Assembly (NCBI RefSeq): GCF_001854405.1
Contig: NZ_CP017718.1
Location: forward strand, 372,001 to 436,000
DNA from: Hyphomonas sp. Mor2
GTDB taxonomy: Bacteria > Pseudomonadota > Alphaproteobacteria > Caulobacterales > Hyphomonadaceae
Reading direction: 5' to 3'
DNA length: 64,000 nucleotides
The position numbers and the translations under genes are program-made. The notes below the pieces were generated by a model. The model did not search any database, had not been told where the DNA came from, and saw nothing but the letters and a program-made list of their open reading frames with translations. Of this stretch, positions 1 to 8,586 are shown piece by piece (position 1 is the stretch's first letter; each line of letters starts with the position of its first letter).

Positions 1-522
1 CGCCGTAAACGCGACCTCTGCGATGTCATCTACATCGACATATGGCTCCACCATATCGCCCGCTGGCAATGTGATGGTTCCAGCGTGCACCATATCGATG
101 AAGGCGCCTTCCGAATAGTTCTGGTTGAACCAGCTGGCGCGCACGACGGTCCAATCGATGCCGCTTTGAGCGACGATACGCTCACAAGCTTGCGCTTCCT
201 CTTCACCTCGACCAGACAATAGGACGAGTTTCTTGACCCCGTGTTTTTTGGCCTTGGCGACCAGAGATTGAATGGCATCCGTCGCGCCCGGCATAGCCAG
301 GTCTGGTGCGTAATTGATATAGACCGCGGAAACGCCCTTGAGGCAGTCATCCCAGCCTTTCTCATTCGACCAATCGAATGATGGGGCTGCCGAGCGAGAG
401 CCTTCTCGAACGGGGAGATCGCTCTCGCGCAGCATGTCGACGATTCTACGGCCGGTTTTTCCAGTTGCACCGAGGACCAGAGTCAAACCCGGCGTTTTTT
501 TGTGTTTAGAGAAGAAATTCAT
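1..522 (-). CDS. NAD(P)H-binding NmrA-type reductase, partial
   Basis: From an ATG at 522 the minus strand stays open for 174 codons to the window edge, so the C-terminus is missing. A Rossmann nucleotide-binding motif, LVLGATGKTGR, lies at residues 15-25. A later stretch, KKLVLLSGRGEEEA, is typical of NmrA/SDR-a5 proteins that bind NAD(P)H and act as atypical oxidoreductases or redox sensors. A GGGAG ribosome site sits 7 bases before the ATG. The gene is divergent from an AraC-type regulator with about 130 bp between them, which suggests that the regulator controls it (inference). The substrate cannot be told from the sequence. Confidence 0.85.
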   Translation of the reverse strand, partial: MNFFSKHKKTPGLTLVLGATGKTGRRIVDMLRESDLPVREGSRSAAPSFDWSNEKGWDDCLKGVSAVYINYAPDLAMPGATDAIQSLVAKAKKHGVKKLVLLSGRGEEEAQACERIVAQSGIDWTVVRASWFNQNYSEGAFIDMVHAGTITLPAGDMVEPYVDVDDIAEVAFTA

Positions 523-651
523 GACACGCTCCCATGTTTTCGCGTGCCTCCTATGTGTTCTCGATTTTGAGATCATTCTTGACCGATCGCGCCAATCCTT
601 TGGCGGAAGGCGACAAAGCAGCTCTTTCGGATTCGGACTTAATGCGCTTGC

Positions 652-1701
652 TTGAAAACGACCGCGAATTATGTCGAGTTCGTGGGCCAGATAACATCAC
701 TCTTCGTTTATAAGGTCATGCGTCAGGCGAGCGCGGGCGTTGAAACGGATGACCTCTGTGAAGCGTTCGGACTCGATCCGAATGGTCCCGTCGACGCGAA
801 ACGCATGGTGTCTTCGGCGGACTATTATGCATACCTCGCCGAACTGGCCCGACGCGAGCCTGACGGAACGACTTTACCGCTGCGGTCCGGCGCGGCCATG
901 ATTTGCGACGATTACGGTGCGTTTGGACTCGCCTGGAAATCGGCTCCCAATTTGAGAGCATCCTACGACCGAGCCGAGAGATTCGGACGTCGCCTCACCA
1001 GCGTATCCACTTACACGGTTGAGGCGGTGAAAGGCGGTGCCTTTTTGAATCTCCACCGCGACGGAGAGCGGCATTTGGGAATGCGCCTCTCGAACGAATC
1101 CACGATCGCGGCTCTACATGCGATCAGTCAGGAAGCGAGTGAAAGCGACTTTGTGCCGATCGAAGTTCGCTTCAAGCACGATGAACCAAAATCGATCCGG
1201 GCCCATCTCGACTATTTTGGGTGTCCTGTCTTATTCGGTTCGGATCGCGACGCCCTCCTGGTTTCTGACAATACGCTCCTAAGCCCCAATCGAATTGCGG
1301 ATGAAGGCATATCGAGCTTCTTCGAGAGTCACCTTGAAGAAGAACTACAGAGCTTGCAGGGCACATCTGATTTAGAACAGCGCGTGAAGCGCAAGATTTC
1401 TGAAACGCTTAGCGATGGTGTGCCGAATCTATCCACAATTGCGGGCAGTCTAGGCATGGGCGGTCGAACGCTCCAACGCAGGCTATCTGACGCGGGACAT
1501 TCGTATCAGGGCTTGCTCGACGCGGCCCGTCGTGAACTTTCGCTGCGGCTGTTGCGAGATTCAAGCTTCAGTCTCTCCGAAATTGCGTTTTTGACAGGGT
1601 TCTCCGAGCAGAGTGCATTCACTCGGGCATTTAATCGTTGGGCAGGCCAATCTCCACGATCCTATCGGATCGATAAATCGAGAACCTCCACGAGCGAGTA
1701 A
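652..1701 (+). CDS. AraC-family transcriptional regulator
   Basis: A 349-residue protein with an N-terminal Arabinose_bd-like ligand domain (about residues 20-210) and a C-terminal AraC double helix-turn-helix (about 255-340). The latter is seen in LSTIAGSLGMGGRTLQRRL and in LSEIAFLTGFSEQSAFTRAF. This is the architecture of the OruR/ArgR-like AraC group. There is an in-frame stop at 640-642, so the start must be TTG at 652 or a later codon. TTG is preferred because the first helix of the ligand domain begins before the first Met (718). It probably regulates the divergent NmrA-type gene (inference from position). Confidence 0.85.
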   Translation: MKTTANYVEFVGQITSLFVYKVMRQASAGVETDDLCEAFGLDPNGPVDAKRMVSSADYYAYLAELARREPDGTTLPLRSGAAMICDDYGAFGLAWKSAPNLRASYDRAERFGRRLTSVSTYTVEAVKGGAFLNLHRDGERHLGMRLSNESTIAALHAISQEASESDFVPIEVRFKHDEPKSIRAHLDYFGCPVLFGSDRDALLVSDNTLLSPNRIADEGISSFFESHLEEELQSLQGTSDLEQRVKRKISETLSDGVPNLSTIAGSLGMGGRTLQRRLSDAGHSYQGLLDAARRELSLRLLRDSSFSLSEIAFLTGFSEQSAFTRAFNRWAGQSPRSYRIDKSRTSTSE

Positions 1702-1804
1702 GTTTCGTACGTGTCGCTGATTCTTCCTTTGTGAAATTATGTGATCGGCGACAGCACCGCTGTCGATTTGGAGAAGTTCAGGATGTCCCCTCCCGACCCT
1801 AACC

Positions 1805-2605
1805 CTAGACCGTCTTCGCCGTGTCCGCCCCTGGCGTTGCGATTGAGCCCTTGTCAGGATCCGGCAGCAGCTTGGTCGGCTCGACGGGGCGGCCTGTCGC
1901 CTCGGCAATCAGTTCTGCCGAACGCGTCTCGATCGCGTCGGTCAGGCGTTTCAGGGCTTCGGCCTTGGGCAGGCCGGCTGGGATTGGCTCCAGGAACTCG
2001 ATCACGGCGGTGCCGGGTGTCTTCTCGATCTCTTCCTGATTCCAGAAACAGTTGAGATTGGTGGCCACCGGGACGATCGGGACGTCCATCGCCTTTTGCA
2101 TGTGCCAGACGCCGGGCTTGTAGCGGAAATGATAGCCGACCGGGGCCAAATGGCCCTCAGGATAGATCAGCACGCGGCGACCGTCCTCGCGGGCCCGGCT
2201 CATGCCTTCGGCGAGCGAGGCGGCCTTGCGTTCGCCGCCGCCGCACGTGTCGATCACGATGGCGCCGAGCTTGCGCAGGATACCGCCCACCAGCGGGAAG
2301 CGTTCCAGATGATCGCCCGTGACGAAGGCGAGATTCTTCACTTCCGGATAGACCATGAAGCCGTCTCCCCAGCTGGCATGTTTGGGCGCCAGAATGAACG
2401 CGCCTTCGGGCAGGTTTTCGCGCCCGCGCACCTCTTTCTTGACGCCGCCAATCAGGTGCAGCGCATGGTTCACCGCGCGGGTGTAGGAGCGGATGATGGC
2501 TGTCACGGGTCCGCGCCCCGGCAGAGCCAGGAAGGGCAGCGAAGCAAGAACATAGACAAAGGACAGGACGTAATAGACGCCCGTGAAAAGCAGACCGCGG
2601 ATCAT
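1805..2605 (-). CDS. PlsC-type lysophospholipid acyltransferase
   Basis: A 266-residue 1-acyl-glycerol-3-phosphate acyltransferase family protein. The catalytic H-x4-D motif is at residues 76-81 (HASWGD) and the third motif is PEGH at 149-152 rather than the common PEGT. A hydrophobic N-terminus (residues 5-28) fits inner-membrane attachment. It would transfer an acyl chain to a lysophospholipid in membrane lipid synthesis or remodelling. AGGAG precedes the ATG. It follows a TetR regulator by 18 bp on the same strand, so the two form an operon. A lipid-responsive repressor controlling an acyltransferase is the likely arrangement (inference). Confidence 0.88.
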   Translation of the reverse strand: MIRGLLFTGVYYVLSFVYVLASLPFLALPGRGPVTAIIRSYTRAVNHALHLIGGVKKEVRGRENLPEGAFILAPKHASWGDGFMVYPEVKNLAFVTGDHLERFPLVGGILRKLGAIVIDTCGGGERKAASLAEGMSRAREDGRRVLIYPEGHLAPVGYHFRYKPGVWHMQKAMDVPIVPVATNLNCFWNQEEIEKTPGTAVIEFLEPIPAGLPKAEALKRLTDAIETRSAELIAEATGRPVEPTKLLPDPDKGSIATPGADTAKTV

Positions 2606-2623
2606 GATGTGTCTCCTGGTGAC

Positions 2624-3214
2624 TTACTTCTGTTGAAGGATCGCCATGATGGTGCGCGTGAACGGTTCAACATGCTGGCTGAACGGCCCGGGCAGGCGGT
2701 TATAGATCTTGTTGAGGCCGGCTTGCATGACCACGCCGAGCGACATGGCGGCAATCAGGGCCGGGTCGCCTTTCGGGATCTCTCCGGCGTCCATCAGAGC
2801 GGCGACGAGGGTTTCGACGATGGAGACCGGGTCATCATCGCGGCGGGTATCATGCGGGATGAACTTGTTCAGCGAGACCAGGTGAAAGCTGAACAGCAAC
2901 CAATCCTCATCCGCGAGCTCACAATAGGCAGACACGGCCCGGCGCACGCGCTCTTCGATCGTACCGGGCTGGGTAAACGCCTCCTGCATCATCACGGAAA
3001 GGCGATTGTGGGTCTCCATGAACAAAGCCAGGGCCAGTTCGTCCTTGCCTTTGTAATGCCGGTAAAGGGCACCTTCCGAGACGCCCGCCACGTCCGCGAT
3101 CTCACGGGTGGTGGCCGCATCGACGCCTTCGCTGATGAAGAGTTTGAGCGCCGCGCGTTCGATTTTCGGGCGGGCATTTCGCGCCCTTGGGCGTTTCTGA
3201 TCGGTTGTAACCAT
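2624..3214 (-). CDS. TetR-family transcriptional regulator
   Basis: A 196-residue TetR repressor. The N-terminal helix-turn-helix (about residues 15-60) contains TTREIADVAGVSEGALYRHY, a near-textbook TetR recognition helix, followed by KGKDELALALF. The C-terminal ligand domain is not diagnostic. It is first in an operon with the plsC-like gene and is divergent from the HD-domain gene at 3354. Two inverted repeats in the shared promoter (3231-3248 and 3271-3286) are candidate operators, so it may repress itself, plsC and possibly the HD gene. An acyl-CoA or fatty acid effector is an inference from the neighbour only. Confidence 0.9.
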   Translation of the reverse strand: MVTTDQKRPRARNARPKIERAALKLFISEGVDAATTREIADVAGVSEGALYRHYKGKDELALALFMETHNRLSVMMQEAFTQPGTIEERVRRAVSAYCELADEDWLLFSFHLVSLNKFIPHDTRRDDDPVSIVETLVAALMDAGEIPKGDPALIAAMSLGVVMQAGLNKIYNRLPGPFSQHVEPFTRTIMAILQQK

Positions 3215-3230
3215 GGGGAATCAGCTCCAA

Positions 3231-3286
3231 TTAGTGAGCGCTTGATAACATAGAGGGTTGAGCTCTGCAAGTGATTAATTGCTCAC
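3231..3286. promoter_or_regulatory. two candidate TetR operators
   Basis: Two inverted repeats lie between the divergent tetR and HD-domain genes. At 3231-3248 the arms TTA...AGC and GCT...TAA surround a perfect AGCGCT core (12 of 18 positions symmetric). At 3271-3286 GTGA and TCAC flank 8 bases. Both contain a half-site like GTGAGC. Repeats 15-50 bases upstream of a TetR gene are where autoregulatory operators usually lie. No binding evidence is available from sequence alone. Confidence 0.45.
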
Positions 3287-3353
3287 AAATATGATTTGAC
3301 CCTCCTTCGCGTCAACGGGCAATCTTGAGTGAAACACGATAAGGGAGTGACCA

Positions 3354-3953
3354 ATGGCCGACGGACAGGCACCGGTACAGGCAAAATTCCGCGAAATGCT
3401 GGAAGGCACCAAGGAAGACTGGGACATCATCGCTGAGCATTCCAAAGGCTTTAACAAAGGGCTGGCGAAGCGTGTTCTGGATCATCTCCGGCTTCTGGAT
3501 GGGGACTTTGGTGGCTTTCCGGTCGATCGCTTGACCCATTCCCTGCAGACCGCGACGCGAGCGCATCGGGATGGGCGGGACGAAGAATATGTCGTTTGCG
3601 CGCTGCTCCACGATATTGGCGACACGCTGGGCAGCTACAATCACCCGGACGTCGCAGCGGCGATTCTCAAACCGTTCGTGTCCGAGCAGAACCACTGGAT
3701 GGTGGCCAATCATGGCATGTTCCAGGGCTATTACTTCTTCCATCATCTGGGACTCGATCGCGATATGCGGGACCAGTTCAAGGATCATCCGCACTACGAA
3801 TACACCGCGCAGTTCTGTCATCTGTATGACCAGTCGGCCTTCGATCCGGACTATGAGAGCGAGCCGCTGGAGTTCTTCGAGCCAATGGTCGAACGGGTTT
3901 TCGCGAACCCGAAAAACTCGATGTATCTGAAGGCGCTTGAGACCGGCGAATAA
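3354..3953 (+). CDS. HD-domain protein, PhnZ/TmpB-like diiron oxygenase candidate
   Basis: A 199-residue HD-domain protein. Likely metal ligands in order are H62 (THSLQTA), H86-D87 (LLHDIGD), H97 or H114, H120 and a late Asp near D159. The 24-residue spacing from H62 to the HD pair and the surrounding sequence resemble HD-type mixed-valent diiron oxygenases (PhnZ, TmpB, myo-inositol oxygenase relatives) more than HD phosphohydrolases. A GGGAG ribosome site precedes the ATG. It is divergent from tetR-plsC. No phosphonate genes are nearby, so the substrate is unknown; a quaternary-ammonium or phosphonate-related substrate is a guess from family resemblance. Confidence 0.7.
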   Translation: MADGQAPVQAKFREMLEGTKEDWDIIAEHSKGFNKGLAKRVLDHLRLLDGDFGGFPVDRLTHSLQTATRAHRDGRDEEYVVCALLHDIGDTLGSYNHPDVAAAILKPFVSEQNHWMVANHGMFQGYYFFHHLGLDRDMRDQFKDHPHYEYTAQFCHLYDQSAFDPDYESEPLEFFEPMVERVFANPKNSMYLKALETGE

Positions 3954-4100
3954 GCGTCGGGACACGATTCAACGATTTCGCTCTTGAAAGCGCAGCGCAT
4001 TCGGTCGATCTGAATGCGTGACCGACCGCATTCGCCCAATTGCTAAAGGGCGGGCGCATCGATATACGAGCGCAACTGATTTGTTGAAGGTGACTCTTTC

Positions 4101-4463
4101 ATGCGGAAACTTGCTTCCCTGACTCTCGCGGCCCTGGCGTTGACGCCGGCCGCGCTCGCACAAGACGCCGGCGCCGGTGGCGGTCTGTTCCAAAGCCTGA
4201 TCATGTTCGTGCCGCTCATCCTGATCTTCTATTTCCTGCTGATCCGGCCGCAGCAGCAGCGCCAGAAAAAGCATCGCGAGATGATCGAGGCGGTGAAGAA
4301 GGGCGACACAGTCGTCACCGCAGGCGGCCTGATCGGCAAGATCACGCGTGTGGCCGATACGGAAGTGACGGTTGAGCTGGCCGATGGCGTCCGCGTGCGG
4401 TCGCTGAAAGGCATGATCGCCGACGTGCGGGACAAGAACACACCTGTCGCTGCCAACGACTAA
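4101..4463 (+). CDS. yajC: preprotein translocase subunit YajC
   Basis: A 120-residue YajC, the small inner-membrane partner of SecDF. After a cleavable-looking N-terminus (residues 1-20, ending AALAQDA) comes the single membrane helix (about 30-48: LIMFVPLILIFYFLLIRP). The conserved cytoplasmic region QQQRQKKHREMIEAVKKGD and the small beta domain with VVTAGGLIGKI follow. The extra signal-like segment before the helix makes it a little longer than E. coli YajC. It lies 18 bp upstream of secD, giving the usual yajC-secD-secF operon. Confidence 0.95.
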   Translation: MRKLASLTLAALALTPAALAQDAGAGGGLFQSLIMFVPLILIFYFLLIRPQQQRQKKHREMIEAVKKGDTVVTAGGLIGKITRVADTEVTVELADGVRVRSLKGMIADVRDKNTPVAAND

Positions 4464-4481
4464 GATAAGGGCCTAACCGCC

Positions 4482-6155
4482 ATGTTGAATTTCCCGCTCT
4501 GGAAAGTCGGAATAATTGTTGTCGTCTTGTTGTGGGGCACCATCCTGGCGCTGCCCAACATGTTCTCTGACGGATTTCTCGGCATCGAGCCGAAAGAGGT
4601 GTCTGATCCGACCAATACGGCGGCGGTGGCAGCCTATGAGCAGCAGCTGGCAGAAGCGGAAGAGTCCTGGTGGTTCCTGCCCAGCGGCAAGCTCAATCTC
4701 GGCCTCGACCTGCAGGGCGGTGTCTATCTGCTGATGGAAATCGATCCGGCCGAAATCGCTGCGAACCGTCTGGAAACGGTCCAGGCGGATATCCGCACGG
4801 CTTTCAATCGCAATCCGCTGGTTGAACGCAACCCACCCGTCCAGAACGAGGATCGCCTGACGATCGAGATTCTCAACCCGGCCGAGGATATGGATGAAGC
4901 GATCCGCCGGCTGAACCGTCTCAATCCGACGATCGGCACCACCCAGACCGAACTGTTCGATGTGGAGCGTACCGGCGACCGGTTCATCCAGCTGACCGTG
5001 CCGAACAATGCCCGCACCGCGCTCGCTGCAGATGCGCAGAGCAAGATGATGGAGATCATTCGCCGCCGGATCGACCCGGATGGTGTGGCAGAAATCTCGA
5101 TCACGCCGCAGGGCGACAATCGCATTATCCTGGAAGCGCCTGGTGAGGCCGATCCGAAACGGATCAAGGATATTCTCGGGCAAGCTGGCCGGCTGACCTT
5201 CAACATGGCCAATCTGGACAGTTCCGCGATCGAGGCGGCGATCAATTCAGGCCGGACGCTGCCGCGCCAGCAGCTGATCGATTCCTCTGAACGCGGCAAG
5301 ATCCTGATCAATCGCATCCCGGAACTGACCGGCGCCGATATCGCCACCGCCAATCGCTGCTTTGATGAGGCGAACTTCCCGGCTGTGTGTTTCCGCTTGA
5401 ACAGTTCGGCGGCAACCAAGTTCTACAATCTGACCCGCAACAATACCGGCAAGAACTTCGCCATCGTCCTCGATGACGTCTCCATGTCTTCGCCGACCAT
5501 CCGGACACCTATTCCAGGCGGCAACGTGATCATTGAAGGTCGCTTCACCATTGAGGAAGCCGAAGATCTGGCAGCGATTATCGAAGCGGGTGAGCTGCCG
5601 GCCAAACTGAATTTCCTGGATGAACGAACCGTCGGTCCGACCTTGGGCGCGGAATCGATCGCAGCGGGCTCGCGCGCCAGCCTGATCGGCCTGGCCTTTG
5701 TCGGCGTGTTCATGATCCTCGCATACGGCCTGATTGGCGGCTTTGCGGTCGGCTCGCTGCTGTCCAACATTGTCCTGATCATTGGCGCCCTCTCAGGGTT
5801 CGGCGCGACGCTGACCCTGCCAGGGATTGCCGGGATCATTCTGACCATTGGTATGGCGGTGGACGCCAATGTGATCGTGTTTGAGCGGATACGCGAGGAA
5901 CAAGCCTCCGGGCGCTCCCCGGCGACGGCGATCCAGGCGGGGTATGAACGCGCCCTGTCAGCGATTCTCGACGCCAACATTACCACCTTCATTGCCGCCT
6001 CCATTCTGTACATGGTCGGATCCGGACCGGTGAAAGGCTTCGCGGTGACGCTTGCGATCGGGATTTTGACCTCGGTCTTTACCGCCTTCGTCGTGACCCG
6101 GTGGCTGACCGTCATGTACTTGCGCACCCTGCGCCCCAAACGGCTGGCCATGTAA
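4482..6155 (+). CDS. secD: protein translocase subunit SecD
   Basis: A 557-residue RND-family membrane protein of the SecDF complex, which uses the proton gradient to pull exported proteins out on the periplasmic side. The N-terminal helix (about residues 8-26) is followed by LGLDLQGGVYLLMEID, the SecD signature, then the large periplasmic P1 domain. A C-terminal bundle of five helices follows (about 385-545), with MAVDANVIVFERIREE in helix 4. Length is normal for alphaproteobacteria. SecF starts 15 bp downstream. Confidence 0.97.
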   Translation: MLNFPLWKVGIIVVVLLWGTILALPNMFSDGFLGIEPKEVSDPTNTAAVAAYEQQLAEAEESWWFLPSGKLNLGLDLQGGVYLLMEIDPAEIAANRLETVQADIRTAFNRNPLVERNPPVQNEDRLTIEILNPAEDMDEAIRRLNRLNPTIGTTQTELFDVERTGDRFIQLTVPNNARTALAADAQSKMMEIIRRRIDPDGVAEISITPQGDNRIILEAPGEADPKRIKDILGQAGRLTFNMANLDSSAIEAAINSGRTLPRQQLIDSSERGKILINRIPELTGADIATANRCFDEANFPAVCFRLNSSAATKFYNLTRNNTGKNFAIVLDDVSMSSPTIRTPIPGGNVIIEGRFTIEEAEDLAAIIEAGELPAKLNFLDERTVGPTLGAESIAAGSRASLIGLAFVGVFMILAYGLIGGFAVGSLLSNIVLIIGALSGFGATLTLPGIAGIILTIGMAVDANVIVFERIREEQASGRSPATAIQAGYERALSAILDANITTFIAASILYMVGSGPVKGFAVTLAIGILTSVFTAFVVTRWLTVMYLRTLRPKRLAM

Positions 6156-6170
6156 GGAAAGAGACGCATC

Positions 6171-7148
6171 ATGCTTTTACGACTTTGGCCTGAAAAAACC
6201 GCCGTATCCTTCATGAGCCTGCGCTTCATCGCGCTGGTCATCTCGGTTGTCGCCCTGATTGCGTCGGCGGCGCTGCTGACCACGCGCGGCCTCAATCTCG
6301 GCATCGACTTTGCGGGCGGCGCGGTTATCGAAATCGACAAGCCGGAAGATGTCTCCGCGGACCAGATCCGCGATACGGTGACCAGTCTCGTCACTGGCGA
6401 CGTGCAAGTGAACTCCGCCCGCGGCACCGGCCCGAATGCGCCGGAAATCGCGGTCATTCGCTTTGAACCACAGCCGCCTGTCGGCGATGAAACGCCAGAT
6501 GAAGCCCAGAACCGGGCCGGCGATGTTGTCAGCGCGGCGATGCGCGACCTGATCGGTGCGGAACGGTTCAATCTTCGCTCCGAAGCCTCGGTCGGACCGA
6601 AAGTCTCCGGAGAGCTGTTCCGGTCGGGGATTATTGCCCTCACGGTCGCGCTGGCCTTGATGATGATCTACATCTCGTTCCGCTTCCAGTGGCAGTATGC
6701 GCTCGGCGCCGTGGCGGCGCTGTTCCACGATGTCATTTTGACCATGGGCATGTTCGCGTTCACGGCGTTTGAGTTCAACCTGGCCACGATTGCGGCTTTG
6801 CTGACCATTGTCGGTTATTCGATGAACGACACCGTGATTGTGTTTGACCGCGTCCGCGAGGAGGCGCGCAAATACAAGAAGCTGGAATTGTTCAAGGTGG
6901 TCGACCTGGCGATCAACGCGACCATGTCACGAACCTTGCTGACCTCGAGCACGACGCTTCTGGCGCTGCTTTCGATCTTCCTGTTCGGCGGACCGGTGCT
7001 GCGCGGCATGAGCTTCGCGCTGATCTTCGGTGTGATTGTCGGGACGTATTCGTCAATCTTCGTGGCGTCTGCAGTCGTCTTGCTGCTCGGCATTGATCGC
7101 GGCGACAAGCCGAAGCGGGAAGTCGAAGGCTTTCAGGGCGTCGGCTAG
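6171..7148 (+). CDS. secF: protein translocase subunit SecF
   Basis: A 325-residue partner of SecD. The first helix is at about residues 15-37, followed by the SecF signature GLNLGIDFAGGAVIEID. A short periplasmic domain comes next, then five helices (about 145-305) including GYSMNDTVIVFDRVREE. It is the last gene of yajC-secD-secF. Its stop codon lies inside a perfect hairpin (7142-7162) shared with the convergent Hpt gene. Confidence 0.97.
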   Translation: MLLRLWPEKTAVSFMSLRFIALVISVVALIASAALLTTRGLNLGIDFAGGAVIEIDKPEDVSADQIRDTVTSLVTGDVQVNSARGTGPNAPEIAVIRFEPQPPVGDETPDEAQNRAGDVVSAAMRDLIGAERFNLRSEASVGPKVSGELFRSGIIALTVALALMMIYISFRFQWQYALGAVAALFHDVILTMGMFAFTAFEFNLATIAALLTIVGYSMNDTVIVFDRVREEARKYKKLELFKVVDLAINATMSRTLLTSSTTLLALLSIFLFGGPVLRGMSFALIFGVIVGTYSSIFVASAVVLLLGIDRGDKPKREVEGFQGVG

Positions 7149-7162
7149 GGCAGTCCTAGCCG
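7142..7162. terminator. shared hairpin between convergent secF and Hpt genes
   Basis: A perfect 8-bp stem (CGGCTAGG / CCTAGCCG) with a 5-base loop spans the stop codons of both secF and the convergent Hpt gene. There is no T tract on either side, so it may be a weak or Rho-assisted bidirectional terminator or an mRNA 3'-end stabiliser. Confidence 0.45.
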
Positions 7163-7650
7163 TGCAGGCGGCCGCGAACCTGGTCTTCAAGCGCCTGACA
7201 GACGGCGTCTGCCACATCGTCAGCGGCTGATCCATCACCGAGTGCGGCGGCGCGGCAGGCCTGAACGTGCAGGTTTACCAGAGCCGCTTCGGTTTGCAGG
7301 TCTTCGACACCGGATACCAGTTCCTGCAGCGAGCCTGACAAACGAGTCAGAGCGCCGCCCCCATAGGCCCCCGAAGCACCATGCAGATTGTGCAGCGCGC
7401 GGCGGAAGGCCTCGACAGACTCTTCGTCTTCGGGCGTGTCGCAGCAGGCTTGCCAGGTGGATTGCAGCAGGTCGAGATCGTTCTGTTTCCAGGTCTCAAC
7501 AGCTTCTGCAGGCTCGAGTTCGGCTTCAGTGGCGACCGAGGCTTCAGACTCGTCGTCGGCGGCCCCAACCACTCGTGTGATGTCGAGCTCAGTGAGGAGT
7601 TCGGAGCCGGCTTTCGGCTTCTTGAACATATTGAATAGCGACTTAACCAT
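7156..7650 (-). CDS. orphan Hpt-domain protein
   Basis: A 164-residue soluble protein. The C-terminal half (about residues 55-160) looks like a histidine phosphotransfer four-helix bundle. The pattern H87-N-L-H90-G followed by ASGAYG aligns with the H-x-L-K-G phosphorylation loop, with H87 the expected phosphohistidine and His replacing the usual Lys. The first 50 residues are acidic and low in complexity. No histidine kinase or receiver gene is adjacent; NAD kinase lies 63 bp upstream on the same strand. Partners are unknown. Confidence 0.65.
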   Translation of the reverse strand: MVKSLFNMFKKPKAGSELLTELDITRVVGAADDESEASVATEAELEPAEAVETWKQNDLDLLQSTWQACCDTPEDEESVEAFRRALHNLHGASGAYGGGALTRLSGSLQELVSGVEDLQTEAALVNLHVQACRAAALGDGSAADDVADAVCQALEDQVRGRLHG

Positions 7651-7713
7651 GGCGTCAGTTATAGCAAACGCGGCTTAACAAACGACTGATTAAATGGCGA
7701 AAAAAGGTTAAGC

Positions 7714-8478
7714 CTAGAAGGCGAATTGTTCACGCAATATGCGCTCATCCAGGGCGTGACCAGGGTCGAACAGCATGGTCAGATGCTGCGATCGATCGGC
7801 CCGGATAGAGACCCGGCTGACATCCCGAACCTCTTGATTGTCCGCCGAAGCGGCGACCGGGCGACGCCGCGGCGCGATGACATCAATATCGACCTGCGCG
7901 TCATGACGGAGCAGGGCCCCGCGCCATCTTCGGGGACGAAATGCACTGACAGGGGTCAGCGCCAGCAAGTTGGCCCCGATGGGCAGGATCGGACCATGCG
8001 CCGAAAGATTGTAGGCGGTGGAGCCTGCCGGTGTCGCCACCATGATTCCATCGCAGGACAGTTCGGCCATCCGCTCTTTGCCATCGACGATGATGCGCAG
8101 CTTTGCCGTTTGCGCCGTCTGGCGCAGGATCGAGACTTCATTGATCGCCAGGCGACGGTGCGTTTCATCATGTATGTCGGTCACATCCATGCGCAGCGGC
8201 ATGACGGTGGCCCGCTCGGCCCGGTCAATGCGGGCAACCAGGTCGTCTTCATCATACTCGTTCATCAGGAAGCCGACCGTGCCGCGATTCATGCCGTAGA
8301 CCGGTTTGTGGTCCTCAAAGCGTCGTCGCATTGCGTCCAGCATCGCGCCGTCACCGCCAAGCGCGACGATCACGTCGGCCTTGTCTTCATCATACTGGCC
8401 ATACTTCTTTGTCAGGCGCGTCAGGGCTTCCTGAGCTTCCGGGCGTTTTGAGGCTGTGAAGGCGATACAGGTGGTCAT
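7714..8478 (-). CDS. nadK: NAD kinase
   Basis: A 254-residue NAD kinase, which phosphorylates NAD to NADP in the cytoplasm. GGDGAML at residues 41-47 is the catalytic GGDG motif. MNRGTVGFLMN, INEVSI and the glycine-rich loop CDGIMVATPAGSTAYNLSAHGP are the remaining family motifs, all in order. Length is typical of the short alphaproteobacterial form. The start is the ATG at 8478, just ahead of the first beta strand (CIAFTAS). Confidence 0.95.
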   Translation of the reverse strand: MTTCIAFTASKRPEAQEALTRLTKKYGQYDEDKADVIVALGGDGAMLDAMRRRFEDHKPVYGMNRGTVGFLMNEYDEDDLVARIDRAERATVMPLRMDVTDIHDETHRRLAINEVSILRQTAQTAKLRIIVDGKERMAELSCDGIMVATPAGSTAYNLSAHGPILPIGANLLALTPVSAFRPRRWRGALLRHDAQVDIDVIAPRRRPVAASADNQEVRDVSRVSIRADRSQHLTMLFDPGHALDERILREQFAF

Positions 8479-8586
8479 GCGCCTTTATGTCGGGGGCATT
8501 GGACGCGGGGTCAAGCGCCGCCTTCAATTGCCCAAACGGAAGCGAACCGGTACTATGTCCGCAACGCACATATCGGAGGATAGACA

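Noticed and set aside
338-655. Plus-strand frame (105 codons) at the left end
   Set aside because: It overlaps the NmrA-type gene on the other strand and ends in the AraC promoter; no domain is visible.
2096-3253. Long plus-strand frame (385 codons) across plsC and tetR
   Set aside because: It is antisense to two genes with clear family motifs, has no domain of its own and shows the His/Arg/Asp-rich composition of a shadow frame.
5423-6643. Minus-strand frame (406 codons) opposite secD and secF
   Set aside because: It spans the boundary of two well-defined genes and is rich in Arg/Ser/Pro, typical of reading GC-rich coding DNA backwards.
7640-7710. Possible CtrA sites (TTAA-N7-TTAA) upstream of the Hpt and nadK genes
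   Set aside because: TTAA pairs occur, but their spacings are 11 and 14 bases rather than 7.
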